Of a stretch of 64,000 nucleotides of DNA, positions 26,030-35,575 are shown in pieces (position 1 is the stretch's first letter; each line of letters opens with the position of its first letter). The stretch is from Streptomyces sp. SLBN-118. Lineage in GTDB: Bacteria > Actinomycetota > Actinomycetes > Streptomycetales > Streptomycetaceae. Both the position numbers and the translations under genes were made by a program. The DNA is taken from the NCBI RefSeq assembly GCF_006715635.1, contig NZ_VFNP01000001.1, forward strand, positions 1,116,001-1,180,000, in the 5' to 3' direction. Under the pieces are notes generated by a model. The model saw only the letters and a list, made by a program, of their open reading frames with translations, was not told the origin of the DNA and did not search any database.

Positions 26030-26605
26030 TCTCTCTGGATGCCCTTGATGTTCTCCACCGCCATCGCGCCGGCCAACTGCGGGTCCTCGCCCAGCGTCTC
26101 GTAATCGCACCCGCCCTGCGGCAGCCGCACGATGTTGACCATCGGCGCGTACGGGACTGGGTAGCCGCGCGCGCCTTCGTCCTGCCCGATCACCTTGCCG
26201 TACCCGCCGGCGAGCGTCGTGTCGAAGCTGGCCGCCAGCGACACCGGCGCCGACAGCGCCGTGGCCTCCTGCCCGTCGCCCACCCCGGCCGCACCGTCCG
26301 TGAACCCTGCGGGATACCCAGCCGGGGAACCCCGGCGACGTACCCCACCGCAGGCTCCCCGGGCGGGCGCATGACGCCCTACAGCAGCGTCGCCTTCTCC
26401 GCGATGGTCATCTGGCTCAGCAGAACGGTCACGCGCTGCTCGAGCGGATCCGTACCCGCCGCGGTGGCGGCTACCTGCGCCGCGAGATCGACAGCGCCGC
26501 GACGCAAAGCGTCCCGGCAGCGACGAGTCGGGTGACCACACCCCGCTCGCGTCGCCTGAACCGGGTCGTTGTCCTCGTGTCTCCTTCCGTTCTTTTCCAT
26601 GCGCG
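26030..26605 (-). pseudogene. GH3 beta-glucosidase remnant, two frameshifts
   Basis: Three frames must be joined to read a GH3 N-terminal domain: LEQRVTVLLSQMTIAEK (about 26460-26400), GYVAGVPRLGIP (about 26345-26310), and then TDGAAGVGDGQEATAL, SLAASFDTTLA, NIVRLPQGG and ETLGEDPQLAG (26290-26040). The rest of the roughly 800-residue enzyme is absent; the sequence changes abruptly into the IS110 remnant near 26020. It is not functional as it stands. Confidence 0.8.
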
Positions 26606-26723
26606 AAGGGGCATGGACCCGGTGTTCGGGCGTCGCGTCGCACTGCCGGCCGACGTGGCACCGGCTACTCGGCGGCGATCTGGGTGTTGCCGAGTAGCCG
26701 GTGCGTAATCCCTGCGGGTGGTA

Positions 26724-28322
26724 TCAGCGGGTGATCATGTCCAGGTCGACCGCGTTCGCCATGGCCTGGTAGCCCATGTCGCTGGGGTGCAGGTGGTCCC
26801 CGCTGTCGTAGGCGGGCTTCATCTGCTTGAGGTTGCTGGGGTCGCGGATCGCGGCGTCGAAGTCCACGAAGCCGTCGAAGCTGCCGGGGGTGCGGATCCA
26901 GGTGTTGACCGCCTGGCGGGTGGTTTCACGGGCATCGTTGTAGTAGCCCGAGCCCTTGTCGGGCAGGATCGTCCCGCCGTAGATCTTGATACCCTCCGCG
27001 TGTGCCTGTCCGATCACTTTCTGGTAGCCGGCGATGATGTCCTGCGCGGACGGGATGGTGGTGTTCTGCGTCGTCACCTGGGAGTTGCCGATGTCGTTGA
27101 TGCCCTCCAGCAGGATCACCGACTTGACGCCCGGCTGGTCGAGGACATCCCGGGAGAAGCGGGTGACCAGGCTGTCCTGCTGACCACCGCCGACGGGTGT
27201 GGCCGTGGACGTCAGCACGCGGTTGGCGCCGATGCCGGCGTTCACGACGCCGAGCGGTGTCGCGTTCGCGTTGAGTCGCCGGGCGAGGTCATCGGGCCAG
27301 CGTGCCTCGGCGCCGGTGGTCGATCCTGATCCGTCGGTGATGGAGTCGCCCACCGCGACCAGGGTCCTCTTGTCTTGCGAGCCCGAGAACACGTCGAGGC
27401 CGTCGAGGAAGTACCAGGATGTGCTGGTGCCGGAGTAGTTGGCGGTAGAGGTGTCGTTGACATGGTTGCCCGAGGCGATGTAGGTGGTCTCGTGGGCCTC
27501 TGGATGCCAGGTGGAGGGACCGGTGGATCCGGGCAGGTAGATGCTGACCAGGAGGCTCTGATCGGCGTCCAACACCTCGCCGATCAAGTCGCTGGTCCGG
27601 TCGCCGCCGGCGGGGATGGAGACACTGGTCGCGCCGTTGAAAAAGACGGTTTGGCTGTAGGCCACCGTGCCGCCCGATGACCGGGTCGCGATAGTGACGG
27701 CGCCGACAGCCAGCGGCGCGGTCCCGTACCGGTTCGTCAGCCGCACGCGCGCCCCCCAACCTGCCGTGGTGCTGTGAACGACCATGCGGATGGTCTGGTT
27801 GGTGAAGGCGGGTCCGTTGGAGCAGGGAGCGGCGGCCCAGGCGCCTTTCCAGCCCGGATTGGAGAACTGCCATTTCTGGGCGTCGGTGCCGTTGCAGTCG
27901 TAGATCTGCAGTTGAGTGCCCGGCGTCGGGGACGCGAGGGGATCGTCCAGGCAGCGCCCTGACTGCGGGTTGCGCAGCGCGCCGTTGGACTGGACCTCCC
28001 AGACCTGCGCGCCGGTGCCGTTGCAGTCGTACAGCTGCACCAAGGTGCCGTTGTCCTTCGCTCCGCCGGCCACGTCCATGCACTTGCCCAGTGCCCGGAA
28101 CGTCCCGTTCGACTGCGCGGTCCACTGCTGCGCGCCGGTGCCGTTGCAGGTGTAGAGCTGCACCGCTGTGCCGTTGTTGTTGTTTGACGAGCGCACGTCC
28201 AGGCACATGCCCTTATAGCCGGTCACCGCCCCGATCGTGGCTGCGCCGGCTGGCTGCGACAGTACGAAGGTCGGTGTGAGGGCTGCGAGGAGCAGCCCCA
28301 GAACAGCGATTATGCGTCTCAC
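26724..28322 (-). CDS. Secreted GDSL/SGNH esterase with N-terminal ricin-type lectin
   Basis: The 532-residue protein has a signal peptide (about 1-27, ending AGAA), a ricin B-type beta-trefoil lectin (about 30-155, repeated CNGTGAQ/CNGTDAQ and QxW-like units) and an SGNH hydrolase domain. The latter has GDSITDGS (nucleophile Ser), GINDIGNS (oxyanion Asn) and DHLHPSD (catalytic Asp and His). It would hydrolyse an ester on a polysaccharide bound by the lectin, outside the cell. DNA encoding the lectin's last two thirds is nearly identical to 28995-29215. Confidence 0.92.
   Translation of the reverse strand: MRRIIAVLGLLLAALTPTFVLSQPAGAATIGAVTGYKGMCLDVRSSNNNNGTAVQLYTCNGTGAQQWTAQSNGTFRALGKCMDVAGGAKDNGTLVQLYDCNGTGAQVWEVQSNGALRNPQSGRCLDDPLASPTPGTQLQIYDCNGTDAQKWQFSNPGWKGAWAAAPCSNGPAFTNQTIRMVVHSTTAGWGARVRLTNRYGTAPLAVGAVTIATRSSGGTVAYSQTVFFNGATSVSIPAGGDRTSDLIGEVLDADQSLLVSIYLPGSTGPSTWHPEAHETTYIASGNHVNDTSTANYSGTSTSWYFLDGLDVFSGSQDKRTLVAVGDSITDGSGSTTGAEARWPDDLARRLNANATPLGVVNAGIGANRVLTSTATPVGGGQQDSLVTRFSRDVLDQPGVKSVILLEGINDIGNSQVTTQNTTIPSAQDIIAGYQKVIGQAHAEGIKIYGGTILPDKGSGYYNDARETTRQAVNTWIRTPGSFDGFVDFDAAIRDPSNLKQMKPAYDSGDHLHPSDMGYQAMANAVDLDMITR
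27870..28090. repeat. 221-bp direct repeat in lectin coding DNA, copy 1
   Basis: This stretch matches 28995-29215 at an offset of exactly 1125 bases, with roughly a dozen mismatches and no gaps. It encodes the second and third lectin units of the GDSL esterase. Confidence 0.85.
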
Positions 28323-28409
28323 AGGTGTCTCCGAATCTGGGGCGGATGACCGCGGTGAACAGCAGCGGTAGCACCGGCCGCGGCACTCGGGAGGGCCGAG
28401 GCCAAGGGT

Positions 28410-28730
28410 TCAGCTGCTGAAGAACTGCAGGCAGTAGAGCGAGTAGCCCCGCTGCATGCCTCGGGCCGTGCCGCACATCCGTAAGTAGCGCCCCGAGCCG
28501 GACAGCCTGTGATGTTCTCTACGCCGCCGGATCCGTTGCTGGTGGAGTGGATGGTCGACCAGTTGGTGGCGTCGTTGGAGGTCTGGATCTGGTACGCCTT
28601 GCCGTATGCGTTCTCCCAGCTGAGGAGTACGTGGCTGACCGGCTGTATCGAGCCGAGGTCGTCCTGGAGCCACTGCGCGTCGGAGAACCGGCCGGACCAG
28701 CGCGTGGTGGGATCGCGGTGATCAGCCGCT
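28410..28730 (-). pseudogene. Discoidin (F5/8 type C) domain remnant, frameshifted
   Basis: One frame gives TRWSGRFSDAQWLQDDLGSI, SWENAYGKAYQIQTSND and NWSTIHST. After a frameshift near 28510 another gives SGRYLRMCGTARG, YSLYCLQFFSS and a stop at 28410. Together they make most of an F5/8 type C carbohydrate-binding domain with no catalytic partner. It may be the lost C-terminus of a secreted hydrolase. Confidence 0.75.
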
Positions 28731-28839
28731 TGAACCGCGGGTCGCAGTACACCAATCCAATTCGCCGACCCGCGACTCGCCTTGCCTGCCAGCAGCCGGG
28801 GTGGTCGGCATCGTCGCCGACGGTGCGCACTGGCCTCAA

Positions 28840-28889
28840 CTGCTCCAACGTGTCGAGGGCCGGGACGGGCTGTCGACACGTTGGAGCAG
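28840..28889 (-). terminator. Perfect 17-bp stem-loop after lectin glycosidase gene
   Basis: CTGCTCCAACGTGTCGA (28840-28856) is exactly inverted at 28873-28889 with a 16-base loop. It lies about 90 bases past the stop of the leftward glycosidase gene. There is no T run, so it could be a hairpin terminator, an operator or a transposon relic. Confidence 0.5.
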
Positions 28890-28976
28890 CATCCTCAGTC
28901 GAGCGTTGCGAGCGGAGATGCACGCTTACGTACATTTCGCTGACGCCTTACAAGGCGTCACGTCCGAACTCGTCGG

Positions 28977-31346
28977 CTACAACAACGACCGATACCATTT
29001 CTGGGCGTCGGTGCCGTTGCAGTCGTAGATCTGCAGTTGAGTGCCCGGCGTCGGGGACGCGTCGGGGTCGTCCAGGCAGCGATCTGACTGCGGGTTGCGC
29101 AGCGCGCCGTTGGACTGGACCTCCCAGACCTGCGCGCCGGTGCCGTTGCAGTCGTACAGCTGCACCTTGGTCTCGTTGTCCGTCTTTCCGCCGGCCACGT
29201 CCATGCACTTGCCCAACAGGCGCAGGCTGCTTCCGTCTTGGTAGACCACCTGAGCATCTGTGCCGTTGCAGGTGAACAGCTGCACCGCTGTGCCGTTGTT
29301 GTTCTTGGAGCCGGCCGCGTCGATGCACGGTCCAGCAGTATTGGTGAGGTTGATCGGGCCCCGCGGTACAGGTAGAGTCCATTTCTGCCGATCGCTGCCA
29401 TTGACGCAGGGCTTGATCTGCAACTGGGTTCCGTCGTCGCTTGTGGTTCCGGGTACGGCGAGGCATAGACCGGATTGGGGGTTTCGGATCCCTCCCGAAG
29501 AAGTGGGCTCCCAACGTTGTGCGCCGGTGTTGTTGCACGGATAGAGTTGAATGTTGGTGCCGTCACTCATTCCTCCTCCCGTCACGTCCACGCATTTGCC
29601 GAGGACGCGCAGCGATTGGTCCCAGGTAACGGTCACTCGCTGAGCGGGCGTGCCGTTGCACTGTTGGAGCTGGATCGGCGTTCCCTGGGCTGGATTGGCC
29701 CCACGCACGTCGATGCATTTGCCGGCAAGGCCCGTGACCGGTCCGATCCTGCTGCCGGCCATCTCGATCTGGACGGTGTGTTGACCCGTCAGGTCGGTGG
29801 GGATGATCGGGGCGTGGTTTGCGCCGTCCAGCTTGAATTCCTTGATCGCGTTGCCCGCCCCAAGGATGGAGATATCCAAAGTCGCGTTGCGGTACTTGAT
29901 TTTCATGCTATCGAGCCTGGCGGCCGAAACGTTGAAGTTGGCCGGTACCGTGGGGCGGAATTCCAGTCCGTTCTCCGTGAGGTTCATCCCGAACAGGCCG
30001 TGGTAGATCATGGCCAGGAAGCCCGAGGCGCTCCACAACTGGCGTTCTGAGCCGCGGAGGCTGCCGTCGGGGAGCCTGGGGTTCCCGTCGTCCTTGTAGA
30101 ACTCTTGGAAGGTGTCGGTCTGGTGCTGCAGTGACAGCAGCTTGCGCAGTTCGGAGTGGAAGGTGTCCACGTCGCCTTGCGATGCCGCGGCCCAGGCCCA
30201 ATATCCCTGGACGAACGGCCAGATCATGCCGTTGTGGTAGTACTGCGAGGTGTCTGTGCCGCTTTCGTTGCCTTCCCATTCGGGGTATTTGGGCCAGAGG
30301 GTGGGCATCCCCGCCGACGGGAAGCCGGTCATCCGCGGTACGTTCTGCAGGACCTTCGCCGCCTTATTGTCGTCCGCCACCCCCCACAAGATCGCAAGTG
30401 CCTCTCCGAGTCCCTCTATCCGGTCTGACTTGGCGCCTACTGACGTGATGCCGCGAGTTACGGTGTTCTTTACTTCGACGTAGTAGGCGTAGTATCCCTT
30501 ATCCTGATCCCATAGGTTGCCATTGATGGCTGCCTTCAAATTTGCGGCCTTGTTGGTGTAGGTTTGCGCATCCGTCGCTTTCCCCAACTTGGTTGCCATC
30601 TTGGCCGCGATCTGGTAGCCGCGATAGTAGAGCAGATTGGTGCTCAGCGCCATGGTCTTCTTTCCGGCCGAATCATAGCCCGCTCTCTCGTCCTCCCAAT
30701 ATTTCGAGGGGTAGGCGCTGAACGACTCCATGAAGACAGAACATCCTTTGAACAGCCCGGTCGAGTCCTGGACTTCGCGCTCTGCCCGCTTCAAGGTGTT
30801 CTGTGTCAGCTCGTAGCTCCAATCCAGGAACGACTGAGTGCCGTTGAAGTCTGCGGTATTTCCCTCGGTGAGGTAGATAGACCAGGCCCCGACCGCTCCG
30901 ACGATTGAGTCCGTCAAGTCCGGCCACTTGGGAAAGTGTCCGGACTGGTCCTGGTACCACACCTTGGCATTGGAATTATTGGGATCCTGTTGGACCATCT
31001 TGGAGATGGTCTTCCGTGCGATGTCCGGGTACGGGATCGCCAGACCGAGGTCAGCAGAGAACGAGGTGTCGCGCAGCCAAGCCTGGTCCCAATGCTTGCC
31101 GGCGTGGAAATGGGAGATGCCACCGAAGTTGAACACCTCACCTGTGCCCTGCACGTCGTTGGATTTATCATTCCAGATATCCTGGACAGCCTTGCTGTAG
31201 GCGTCATTGATGTAGTTGAACGGCGTGCCCAACGTCGGCGCCGGATCGCCTTCCGCGGCCCACCCCGGGGCAGCCAGCGTTGGAACCAGCGCAACAACCA
31301 TTGCGACGGGCACCGCCCACGCAGCCGACAATCTTGGTCGGTTCAT
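28977..31346 (-). CDS. Secreted (alpha/alpha)6 glycosidase with two ricin-type lectin domains
   Basis: The 789-residue protein has a signal peptide (about 1-31, ending GWAA). A toroid glycosidase domain (about 40-530) has FHAGKHWDQAWLRDTSF, YYHNGMIWPFVQGYW and SASGFLAMIYHG, like trehalase/debranching-type or MGH1-like enzymes. Two ricin B lectins follow (about 545-665 and 670-789). ATG 31346 has AAAGGAGA seven bases upstream. The second lectin ends right after DAQKW with YRSLL, short of a complete trefoil, exactly where identity with the esterase gene ends, so the C-terminus is probably recombined. Substrate unknown. Confidence 0.87.
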   Translation of the reverse strand: MNRPRLSAAWAVPVAMVVALVPTLAAPGWAAEGDPAPTLGTPFNYINDAYSKAVQDIWNDKSNDVQGTGEVFNFGGISHFHAGKHWDQAWLRDTSFSADLGLAIPYPDIARKTISKMVQQDPNNSNAKVWYQDQSGHFPKWPDLTDSIVGAVGAWSIYLTEGNTADFNGTQSFLDWSYELTQNTLKRAEREVQDSTGLFKGCSVFMESFSAYPSKYWEDERAGYDSAGKKTMALSTNLLYYRGYQIAAKMATKLGKATDAQTYTNKAANLKAAINGNLWDQDKGYYAYYVEVKNTVTRGITSVGAKSDRIEGLGEALAILWGVADDNKAAKVLQNVPRMTGFPSAGMPTLWPKYPEWEGNESGTDTSQYYHNGMIWPFVQGYWAWAAASQGDVDTFHSELRKLLSLQHQTDTFQEFYKDDGNPRLPDGSLRGSERQLWSASGFLAMIYHGLFGMNLTENGLEFRPTVPANFNVSAARLDSMKIKYRNATLDISILGAGNAIKEFKLDGANHAPIIPTDLTGQHTVQIEMAGSRIGPVTGLAGKCIDVRGANPAQGTPIQLQQCNGTPAQRVTVTWDQSLRVLGKCVDVTGGGMSDGTNIQLYPCNNTGAQRWEPTSSGGIRNPQSGLCLAVPGTTSDDGTQLQIKPCVNGSDRQKWTLPVPRGPINLTNTAGPCIDAAGSKNNNGTAVQLFTCNGTDAQVVYQDGSSLRLLGKCMDVAGGKTDNETKVQLYDCNGTGAQVWEVQSNGALRNPQSDRCLDDPDASPTPGTQLQIYDCNGTDAQKWYRSLL
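28995..29215. repeat. 221-bp direct repeat in lectin coding DNA, copy 2
   Basis: This is the partner of 27870-28090. Its left edge lies six codons before the stop of the glycosidase gene, so the repeat boundary coincides with the end of recognisable lectin sequence. Confidence 0.85.
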
Positions 31347-31356
31347 GGCACTCTCC

Positions 31357-31392
31357 TTTCTCTTGTGCATCTTGTTTCTCTTGTGCATCTTG
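31357..31392. repeat. Exact 18-bp tandem duplication in leader of glycosidase gene
   Basis: TTTCTCTTGTGCATCTTG occurs twice in a row. On the coding strand it places two extra in-frame ATG codons (Met-His-Lys-Arg) just before the chosen start. The second copy abuts the ribosome site. Confidence 0.9.
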
Positions 31393-31408
31393 CGCGTGAG
31401 CGGATGGT

Positions 31409-32215
31409 TCACGGTTGGTGGGCCGGACCACGCTGAGTAAGAGGTCCACCGCTGGAATGAGGTGTGTCCGAAACGCTCGGCCGCCGGGTCAGGGCGGTCG
31501 GCGGCCGAGCTGTCCCCGGGGTGTGGCAGGTGGTTGCGGCTGCGGTGATGAGGGCGGCGACCTCCTCTGGACGCGACAGGGGCGAGCTGTGGCCGGTCGG
31601 CAGGCTGACGGTAGTGGCGCCGATCCGTTCGGCCATCCACCGCTGGGCCCGTGGGTTGAGGGCGTGGTCGTGTTCGGAGATCTGGTACCAGGAGCGCGTG
31701 TGGAGCCAGGCGGGCTTGCCCGACGGCGCGTGCAGGCAGCGGAGCGAGGCCGGCTTGTGTGTTCTGGCCATGCTCATGACTCGCCATTGCGGGGCATCGG
31801 AGCCGAAGACCCGCGAGTAGAGGTCGTGGTCGATGCGGGCCATGTCGCCACGCTCGGTGGGGCGCATGGCGGAGGCCAGCGCAGTGGGAGGGAAGCGGCT
31901 GGTGATGTCGGCGATGCTCTCGTCTTCATCAGGGGCGAACGCCGCGACGTATACCAACCCTGTCACGTTCGGCGCCTGCAGCGCCGCGTTGGTGACCACC
32001 ACCCCGCCGTAGGACCATCCGGCCACGACGACCGGTGCGGGCCACTGTTCCAGTGCCTGCCGGGTGGCGGCGATGTCGTCGACCAGCGAAGTCAGGGGTA
32101 GCTGCACGGTGTTCACCCAGTATCCCGATCCCCGAAGGATCGGCGTGACCTCATTCCAGATCGACTCATCGGTCCACAAGCCATGCACCAGCACAATAGT
32201 GGCCACCATGGGCAA
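31409..32215 (-). CDS. Alpha/beta hydrolase
   Basis: The 268-residue protein has LVHGLWTDESIWNEV at the N-terminus, a nucleophile elbow AGWSYGGVV (Ser near residue 69) and a TGHSSPLSRPEEVA segment with the catalytic His near residue 225. It is most like small esterases of the EstC/salicylate-esterase type. The last 40 residues are Pro/Thr-rich and probably disordered. It lies 62 bases upstream of the lectin glycosidase on the same strand and may share its transcript. Confidence 0.87.
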   Translation of the reverse strand: MPMVATIVLVHGLWTDESIWNEVTPILRGSGYWVNTVQLPLTSLVDDIAATRQALEQWPAPVVVAGWSYGGVVVTNAALQAPNVTGLVYVAAFAPDEDESIADITSRFPPTALASAMRPTERGDMARIDHDLYSRVFGSDAPQWRVMSMARTHKPASLRCLHAPSGKPAWLHTRSWYQISEHDHALNPRAQRWMAERIGATTVSLPTGHSSPLSRPEEVAALITAAATTCHTPGTARPPTALTRRPSVSDTPHSSGGPLTQRGPAHQP

Positions 32216-32609
32216 TGCCTGCCTTCACGTACGGGGTGTGGGGTGCTGAACCGAGGGGGATAGGCTGTGGCCTGCCGGCCTCGTCTCGGTTCAGCCATGA
32301 TCGGACGACTGGCAGGAGAAGTGGGCTGCGCGAGCGCCGCATGCATAAGGTGAGGGCAGGCGTTCCCAGCCGGTGCGTCCGTACGCTATGTCCAACACCT
32401 CCCTCCTGTGGGGCACCGTGGCGGCCGTCAGTGTCGACGTCCCTTCCCGGTTCCCATAACTTTCTGTGAGAGCGTTGGCCGAGTATCCAGTCAAGGGGGC
32501 GGCTGTGGACACCGGGAAAATACCTGCACGGGTACTTCCCTCTCGGCGACTACATGCAGGGTCCATCTCCAGGCTGATCTGGCGCGGGCCGGTCACACCG
32601 CGTCGTGCA
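32216..32609. other. Intergenic region, promoter of hydrolase gene and decayed IS DNA
   Basis: No intact gene was found. From about 32540 the plus strand begins to resemble IS3 transposase in scattered pieces (VHLQADLARAG) ahead of the clearer remnant. Confidence 0.4.
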
Positions 32610-32875
32610 CCGACGTGAGGCACGGCATCCGCCGCAGCATGGGCCGCGTCGGCTCAAGGTATGACAACGCCATCGCCGAATCGTTCTTCCAGGGCCTCGA
32701 GCGCGAGTTGCTGCACGGAAGTCGCTGGACCTCGAAGGCGCAGACACGGCTGGAGCTGTTCGGGTGGCTGTCGTACTACAACCAGCGCCGCCGCCACTCC
32801 GCCCTCGGCCACCTCGCGCCAGGCGAGTATGAACAGCAATTGATCACGTCACGTACGCTGTCACTCGTCGCATGA
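32610..32875 (+). pseudogene. IS3-family transposase C-terminal remnant
   Basis: About 85 residues of the integrase core end remain: RRSMGRVGSRYDNAIAESFF, ERELLHGSRWTSKAQ and YYNQRRRHSALGHLAP. The catalytic Glu (AESFF) is present. The first two Asp regions and the orfA part are missing, so it cannot transpose by itself. Confidence 0.85.
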
Positions 32876-32916
32876 AACCCGGTGTCCGCCCCCGGGCATC
32901 AACCTCAGAAACGACC

Positions 32917-33942
32917 TCACCCCACCACCGGCGCCACCACCACGCCCCCCAACGTCCGCCCCACCAGGAACGACCGCCCCCTCACCGCCCGCCCCTCAAC
33001 CGGAACCCGGTGCTCACCCGGTTCCAGCACCCCGTCGAACACCTCCCTCGTGTATGTGCGGTACAGCCGGTCCAGACGGTACGCGACGAGCCGTACCCGA
33101 CACGTCGAGGTCACCTCCACGTGTGCCACCCCCGCCGACGACGTCAGGCCGACCAGCCTCCGGCGCTGCGGCGGGCTGCGGTCCAGGGCGTGTTCTATCT
33201 GGGCGACCAGCACGGGAATGATGGGGGCGAGCCCGTCCACAAACGCCGCGTCCGCGCCCGCCGCCTCGAACGCCGCACGCACCGCCGCGCGTTCGGGTTC
33301 GGCGACCGCGTGGCCGAAGGCGACGGCGCCGTAGCCGAGGAGTTCGTCCGCGTGGACCTCGGTCCCGTCCTGGGTGATGTCCGCACCGATGCCGATGGTC
33401 CGAAGAGCCGCAGCGAGCTTGGCCAGCAGGGCGACGCGCGCGCCGATGAGCAGGACCCGCCGGCGCCGTGGCGGGGCCTCGCCGTCCGGCAGCAGGCGTT
33501 CGAGCTCGGCGCGGTACGCATCGCCGCGGAAGCGGAACGGCCCAATCCCGCGGTAGCCGTTGCGTTCCAGGTCCGCCGCCCCGGACGTCTGCCAGGCGAA
33601 GTCCCGCCACACGATGTCGTCGCCGTCGCACTCGATGACGGCCGTCACCGCGCCGCATTCGATGGACTCGCACTCGGGGCAGCCGTAGATCACGCAGCGC
33701 CCGTCCGCCAATGGCGCCGGCGCGTCCAGCATCAGGGTGCGCAGCTGGGCGGTGAGTATCGCCGGCGGTACGTCGGAGGCCAGCGGAGAGACGGCATCGA
33801 GGTCGCAGAGCTGGAACAGCAGCGGCCGCCGGTCGACGACGAAGTCCATGAAGTCCCGGTGCACTTGGTGGCCACCATCCGCGAGGACTCCCCCGACCCG
33901 CATCGCCGGCTCCAGCTCGAAGGTCGCGTACACGGCAGACAT
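32917..33942 (-). CDS. Uncharacterised two-part protein often annotated oxidoreductase
   Basis: The 341-residue protein starts MSAVYATFELEP. The N-terminal half (about 1-190) contains GCPECESIECGAV, a cysteine group that could bind metal, and WRDFAWQTS. The middle (about 195-275) reads like a Rossmann-type fold (RRRVLLIGARVALLAKLAAA). A beta-rich C-terminus follows. I recall similar Streptomyces proteins labelled oxidoreductase, but there is no clear cofactor or catalytic motif. It is divergent from the D-amino-acid oxidase-like gene with a 66-base gap. Confidence 0.7.
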   Translation of the reverse strand: MSAVYATFELEPAMRVGGVLADGGHQVHRDFMDFVVDRRPLLFQLCDLDAVSPLASDVPPAILTAQLRTLMLDAPAPLADGRCVIYGCPECESIECGAVTAVIECDGDDIVWRDFAWQTSGAADLERNGYRGIGPFRFRGDAYRAELERLLPDGEAPPRRRRVLLIGARVALLAKLAAALRTIGIGADITQDGTEVHADELLGYGAVAFGHAVAEPERAAVRAAFEAAGADAAFVDGLAPIIPVLVAQIEHALDRSPPQRRRLVGLTSSAGVAHVEVTSTCRVRLVAYRLDRLYRTYTREVFDGVLEPGEHRVPVEGRAVRGRSFLVGRTLGGVVVAPVVG

Positions 33943-34008
33943 GTCCTGAGTATCCCCACCTATGACCCGTTCTGAGCACAGCGTCCGCCGTTGGGTTACG
34001 GTCCCGTC

Positions 34009-34965
34009 ATGAGCGGCGACGTGTTGGTGGTGGGTGGCGGGGTCATAGGGCTGACGACGGCGATCGTGCTTGCGGAGAGTGGCCGCCGCGTACAGGTGTG
34101 GACGCGGGACGCGCCGCAGGAGACGACATCCGCGATGGCGGGCGCGCTGTGGTGGCCGTACCGCGTCGAGCCGCTGGGGTTCGTCGGCGCATGGTCGCTG
34201 GCCTCGCTGCGGGTGTACGAGCAGCTCGCGGCCCGCCCGCAGGAGACGGGGGTACGCCTGGTAGCAGGCGTACACGCCCATGAGCGGCTGTCGGATCTGG
34301 GGCCGTGGGCCGCCGAGGTGGCGGGTCTGCGCGAGGCCCGCGCCGAGGAGCTGCCCGAGGGGTACCGGAACGGGCTGTGGGCCAGGCTTCCGCTGATCGA
34401 CATGCCGGTTCATCTGGGCTGGCTGCGACGGCGGTTGGAGGCCGCGGGCGGCAGAGTCGTGACGCGTACGGTGAAGAGCTGGGCCGAGGCGTCGGAATGG
34501 GCGCGGGTCGTGGTCAACTGCACCGGGCTCGGCGCGCGCGAGCTGGTCGCGGACACCCGGCTTAAGCCGGTACGGGGGCAGTTGGTGCTGGTGGAGAATC
34601 CGGGCATCGACCAGTGGTTCACCGCGGCCGACCGGGCGTCGGCGAAGACGACGTATTTCTTCCCTCAGCCGGACCGGCTGATTCTGGGCGGCACGGCCGA
34701 GGAGGACGACTGGCGGCTCACGCCGGATCCGGCGGCGGCCGAGGAGATCGTCGAGCGGTGTGCGCGTATCCGCCCGCAGATCGCGGGGGCGCGCATCCTC
34801 GGACACCGCGCGGGACTGCGTCCGGTGCGGACAAGCGGCGTGCGGATCGAGGCCGAGGAACTACCGGGCGGCAGGCTGCTGGTCCACAACTACGGCCACG
34901 GCGGCGCCGGTGTGACGGTCGCCTGGGGCTGCGCGGAATCGGCGGCGGCGCTGGCCGGGCGATGA
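34009..34965 (+). CDS. FAD-dependent D-amino-acid oxidase-like enzyme
   Basis: The 318-residue protein has an N-terminal dinucleotide fold (VVGGGVIGLTTAIVLAESGR), TSAMAGALWWPY, CTGLGAREL and a C-terminal YGHGGAGVTVAWG that closes over FAD. These are the DAO family landmarks. It would oxidise D-amino acids to keto acids with release of peroxide. ATG 34009 is preferred over an upstream TTG. It is a single gene, divergent from the gene to the left. Confidence 0.9.
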   Translation: MSGDVLVVGGGVIGLTTAIVLAESGRRVQVWTRDAPQETTSAMAGALWWPYRVEPLGFVGAWSLASLRVYEQLAARPQETGVRLVAGVHAHERLSDLGPWAAEVAGLREARAEELPEGYRNGLWARLPLIDMPVHLGWLRRRLEAAGGRVVTRTVKSWAEASEWARVVVNCTGLGARELVADTRLKPVRGQLVLVENPGIDQWFTAADRASAKTTYFFPQPDRLILGGTAEEDDWRLTPDPAAAEEIVERCARIRPQIAGARILGHRAGLRPVRTSGVRIEAEELPGGRLLVHNYGHGGAGVTVAWGCAESAAALAGR

Positions 34966-35101
34966 CCGCAAAGGGGGCATCGCTGACGCGTCGGGTCAGC
35001 GCGCCCGACTGGGCGGCGGACACGGCCTGCGCGGGCGCGGCGGCGAACAGCAGCCCACTGGCCATCGCGGCGGTCACGGCGAGAGTGGTGATACGGCGCA
35101 T
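34966..35101 (-). pseudogene. Remnant of a secreted protein (signal peptide only)
   Basis: ATG 35101 opens a good Sec signal peptide (MRRITTLAVTAAMASGLLFA, cleavage after AAPAQA). About twenty residues later the frame runs antisense into the oxidase gene with no recognisable mature domain. It probably is the stump of a small secreted protein. Confidence 0.5.
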
Positions 35102-35575
35102 CTCAAACTCCAAGTGCATGGCCGTGCGCCCCCGTTGAGGGGGGTGTCTTTGTCACGGTCGCTCACCGGCAGCAGGCGCAGCACTTCGAAGGCGGCCGAC
35201 CGTGCTGGTCCGCGAGAAGACCGGGGGCGCGGCTTGCGGTCACGCGATCAAGCCCGTGACCTGGGCGGATGATGTGTCGGCACCCGCAGACGTGGCGGGA
35301 GCGGATCGCCGCGGATGACCGTTTGCGGGTCCGCCTGCTGCCCCGAGGGACGGCCGGTAGCCGCGCTGACGGACGGGCTTGATGGCTGGGCGCGCCGACC
35401 CGTGAGGTGGGATCATCGTCGTTGAGGAGCACCGCCTCCGGCAATGGCTTGCCAGCAGCTGCCGCTGTTACCCGGCCGATCGGCTTGCCCTGTGGACGGA
35501 GGTGAGCTCTGCGGGTAAGGGGTGGCACGGGACAAAGGCATCCAATGTGTGTCGCGGCCGTCACCCGAGGCCACA
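35102..35575. other. Intergenic region without recognisable gene
   Basis: Nothing gene-like is supported in these 474 bases. A promoter for the rightward dehydrogenase-kinase pair must lie near the right end. Confidence 0.4.

Noticed and set aside
33991..34008. TTG start six codons upstream of the D-amino-acid oxidase ATG
   Set aside because: The family begins within a few residues of the nucleotide fold; ATG 34009 fits better.
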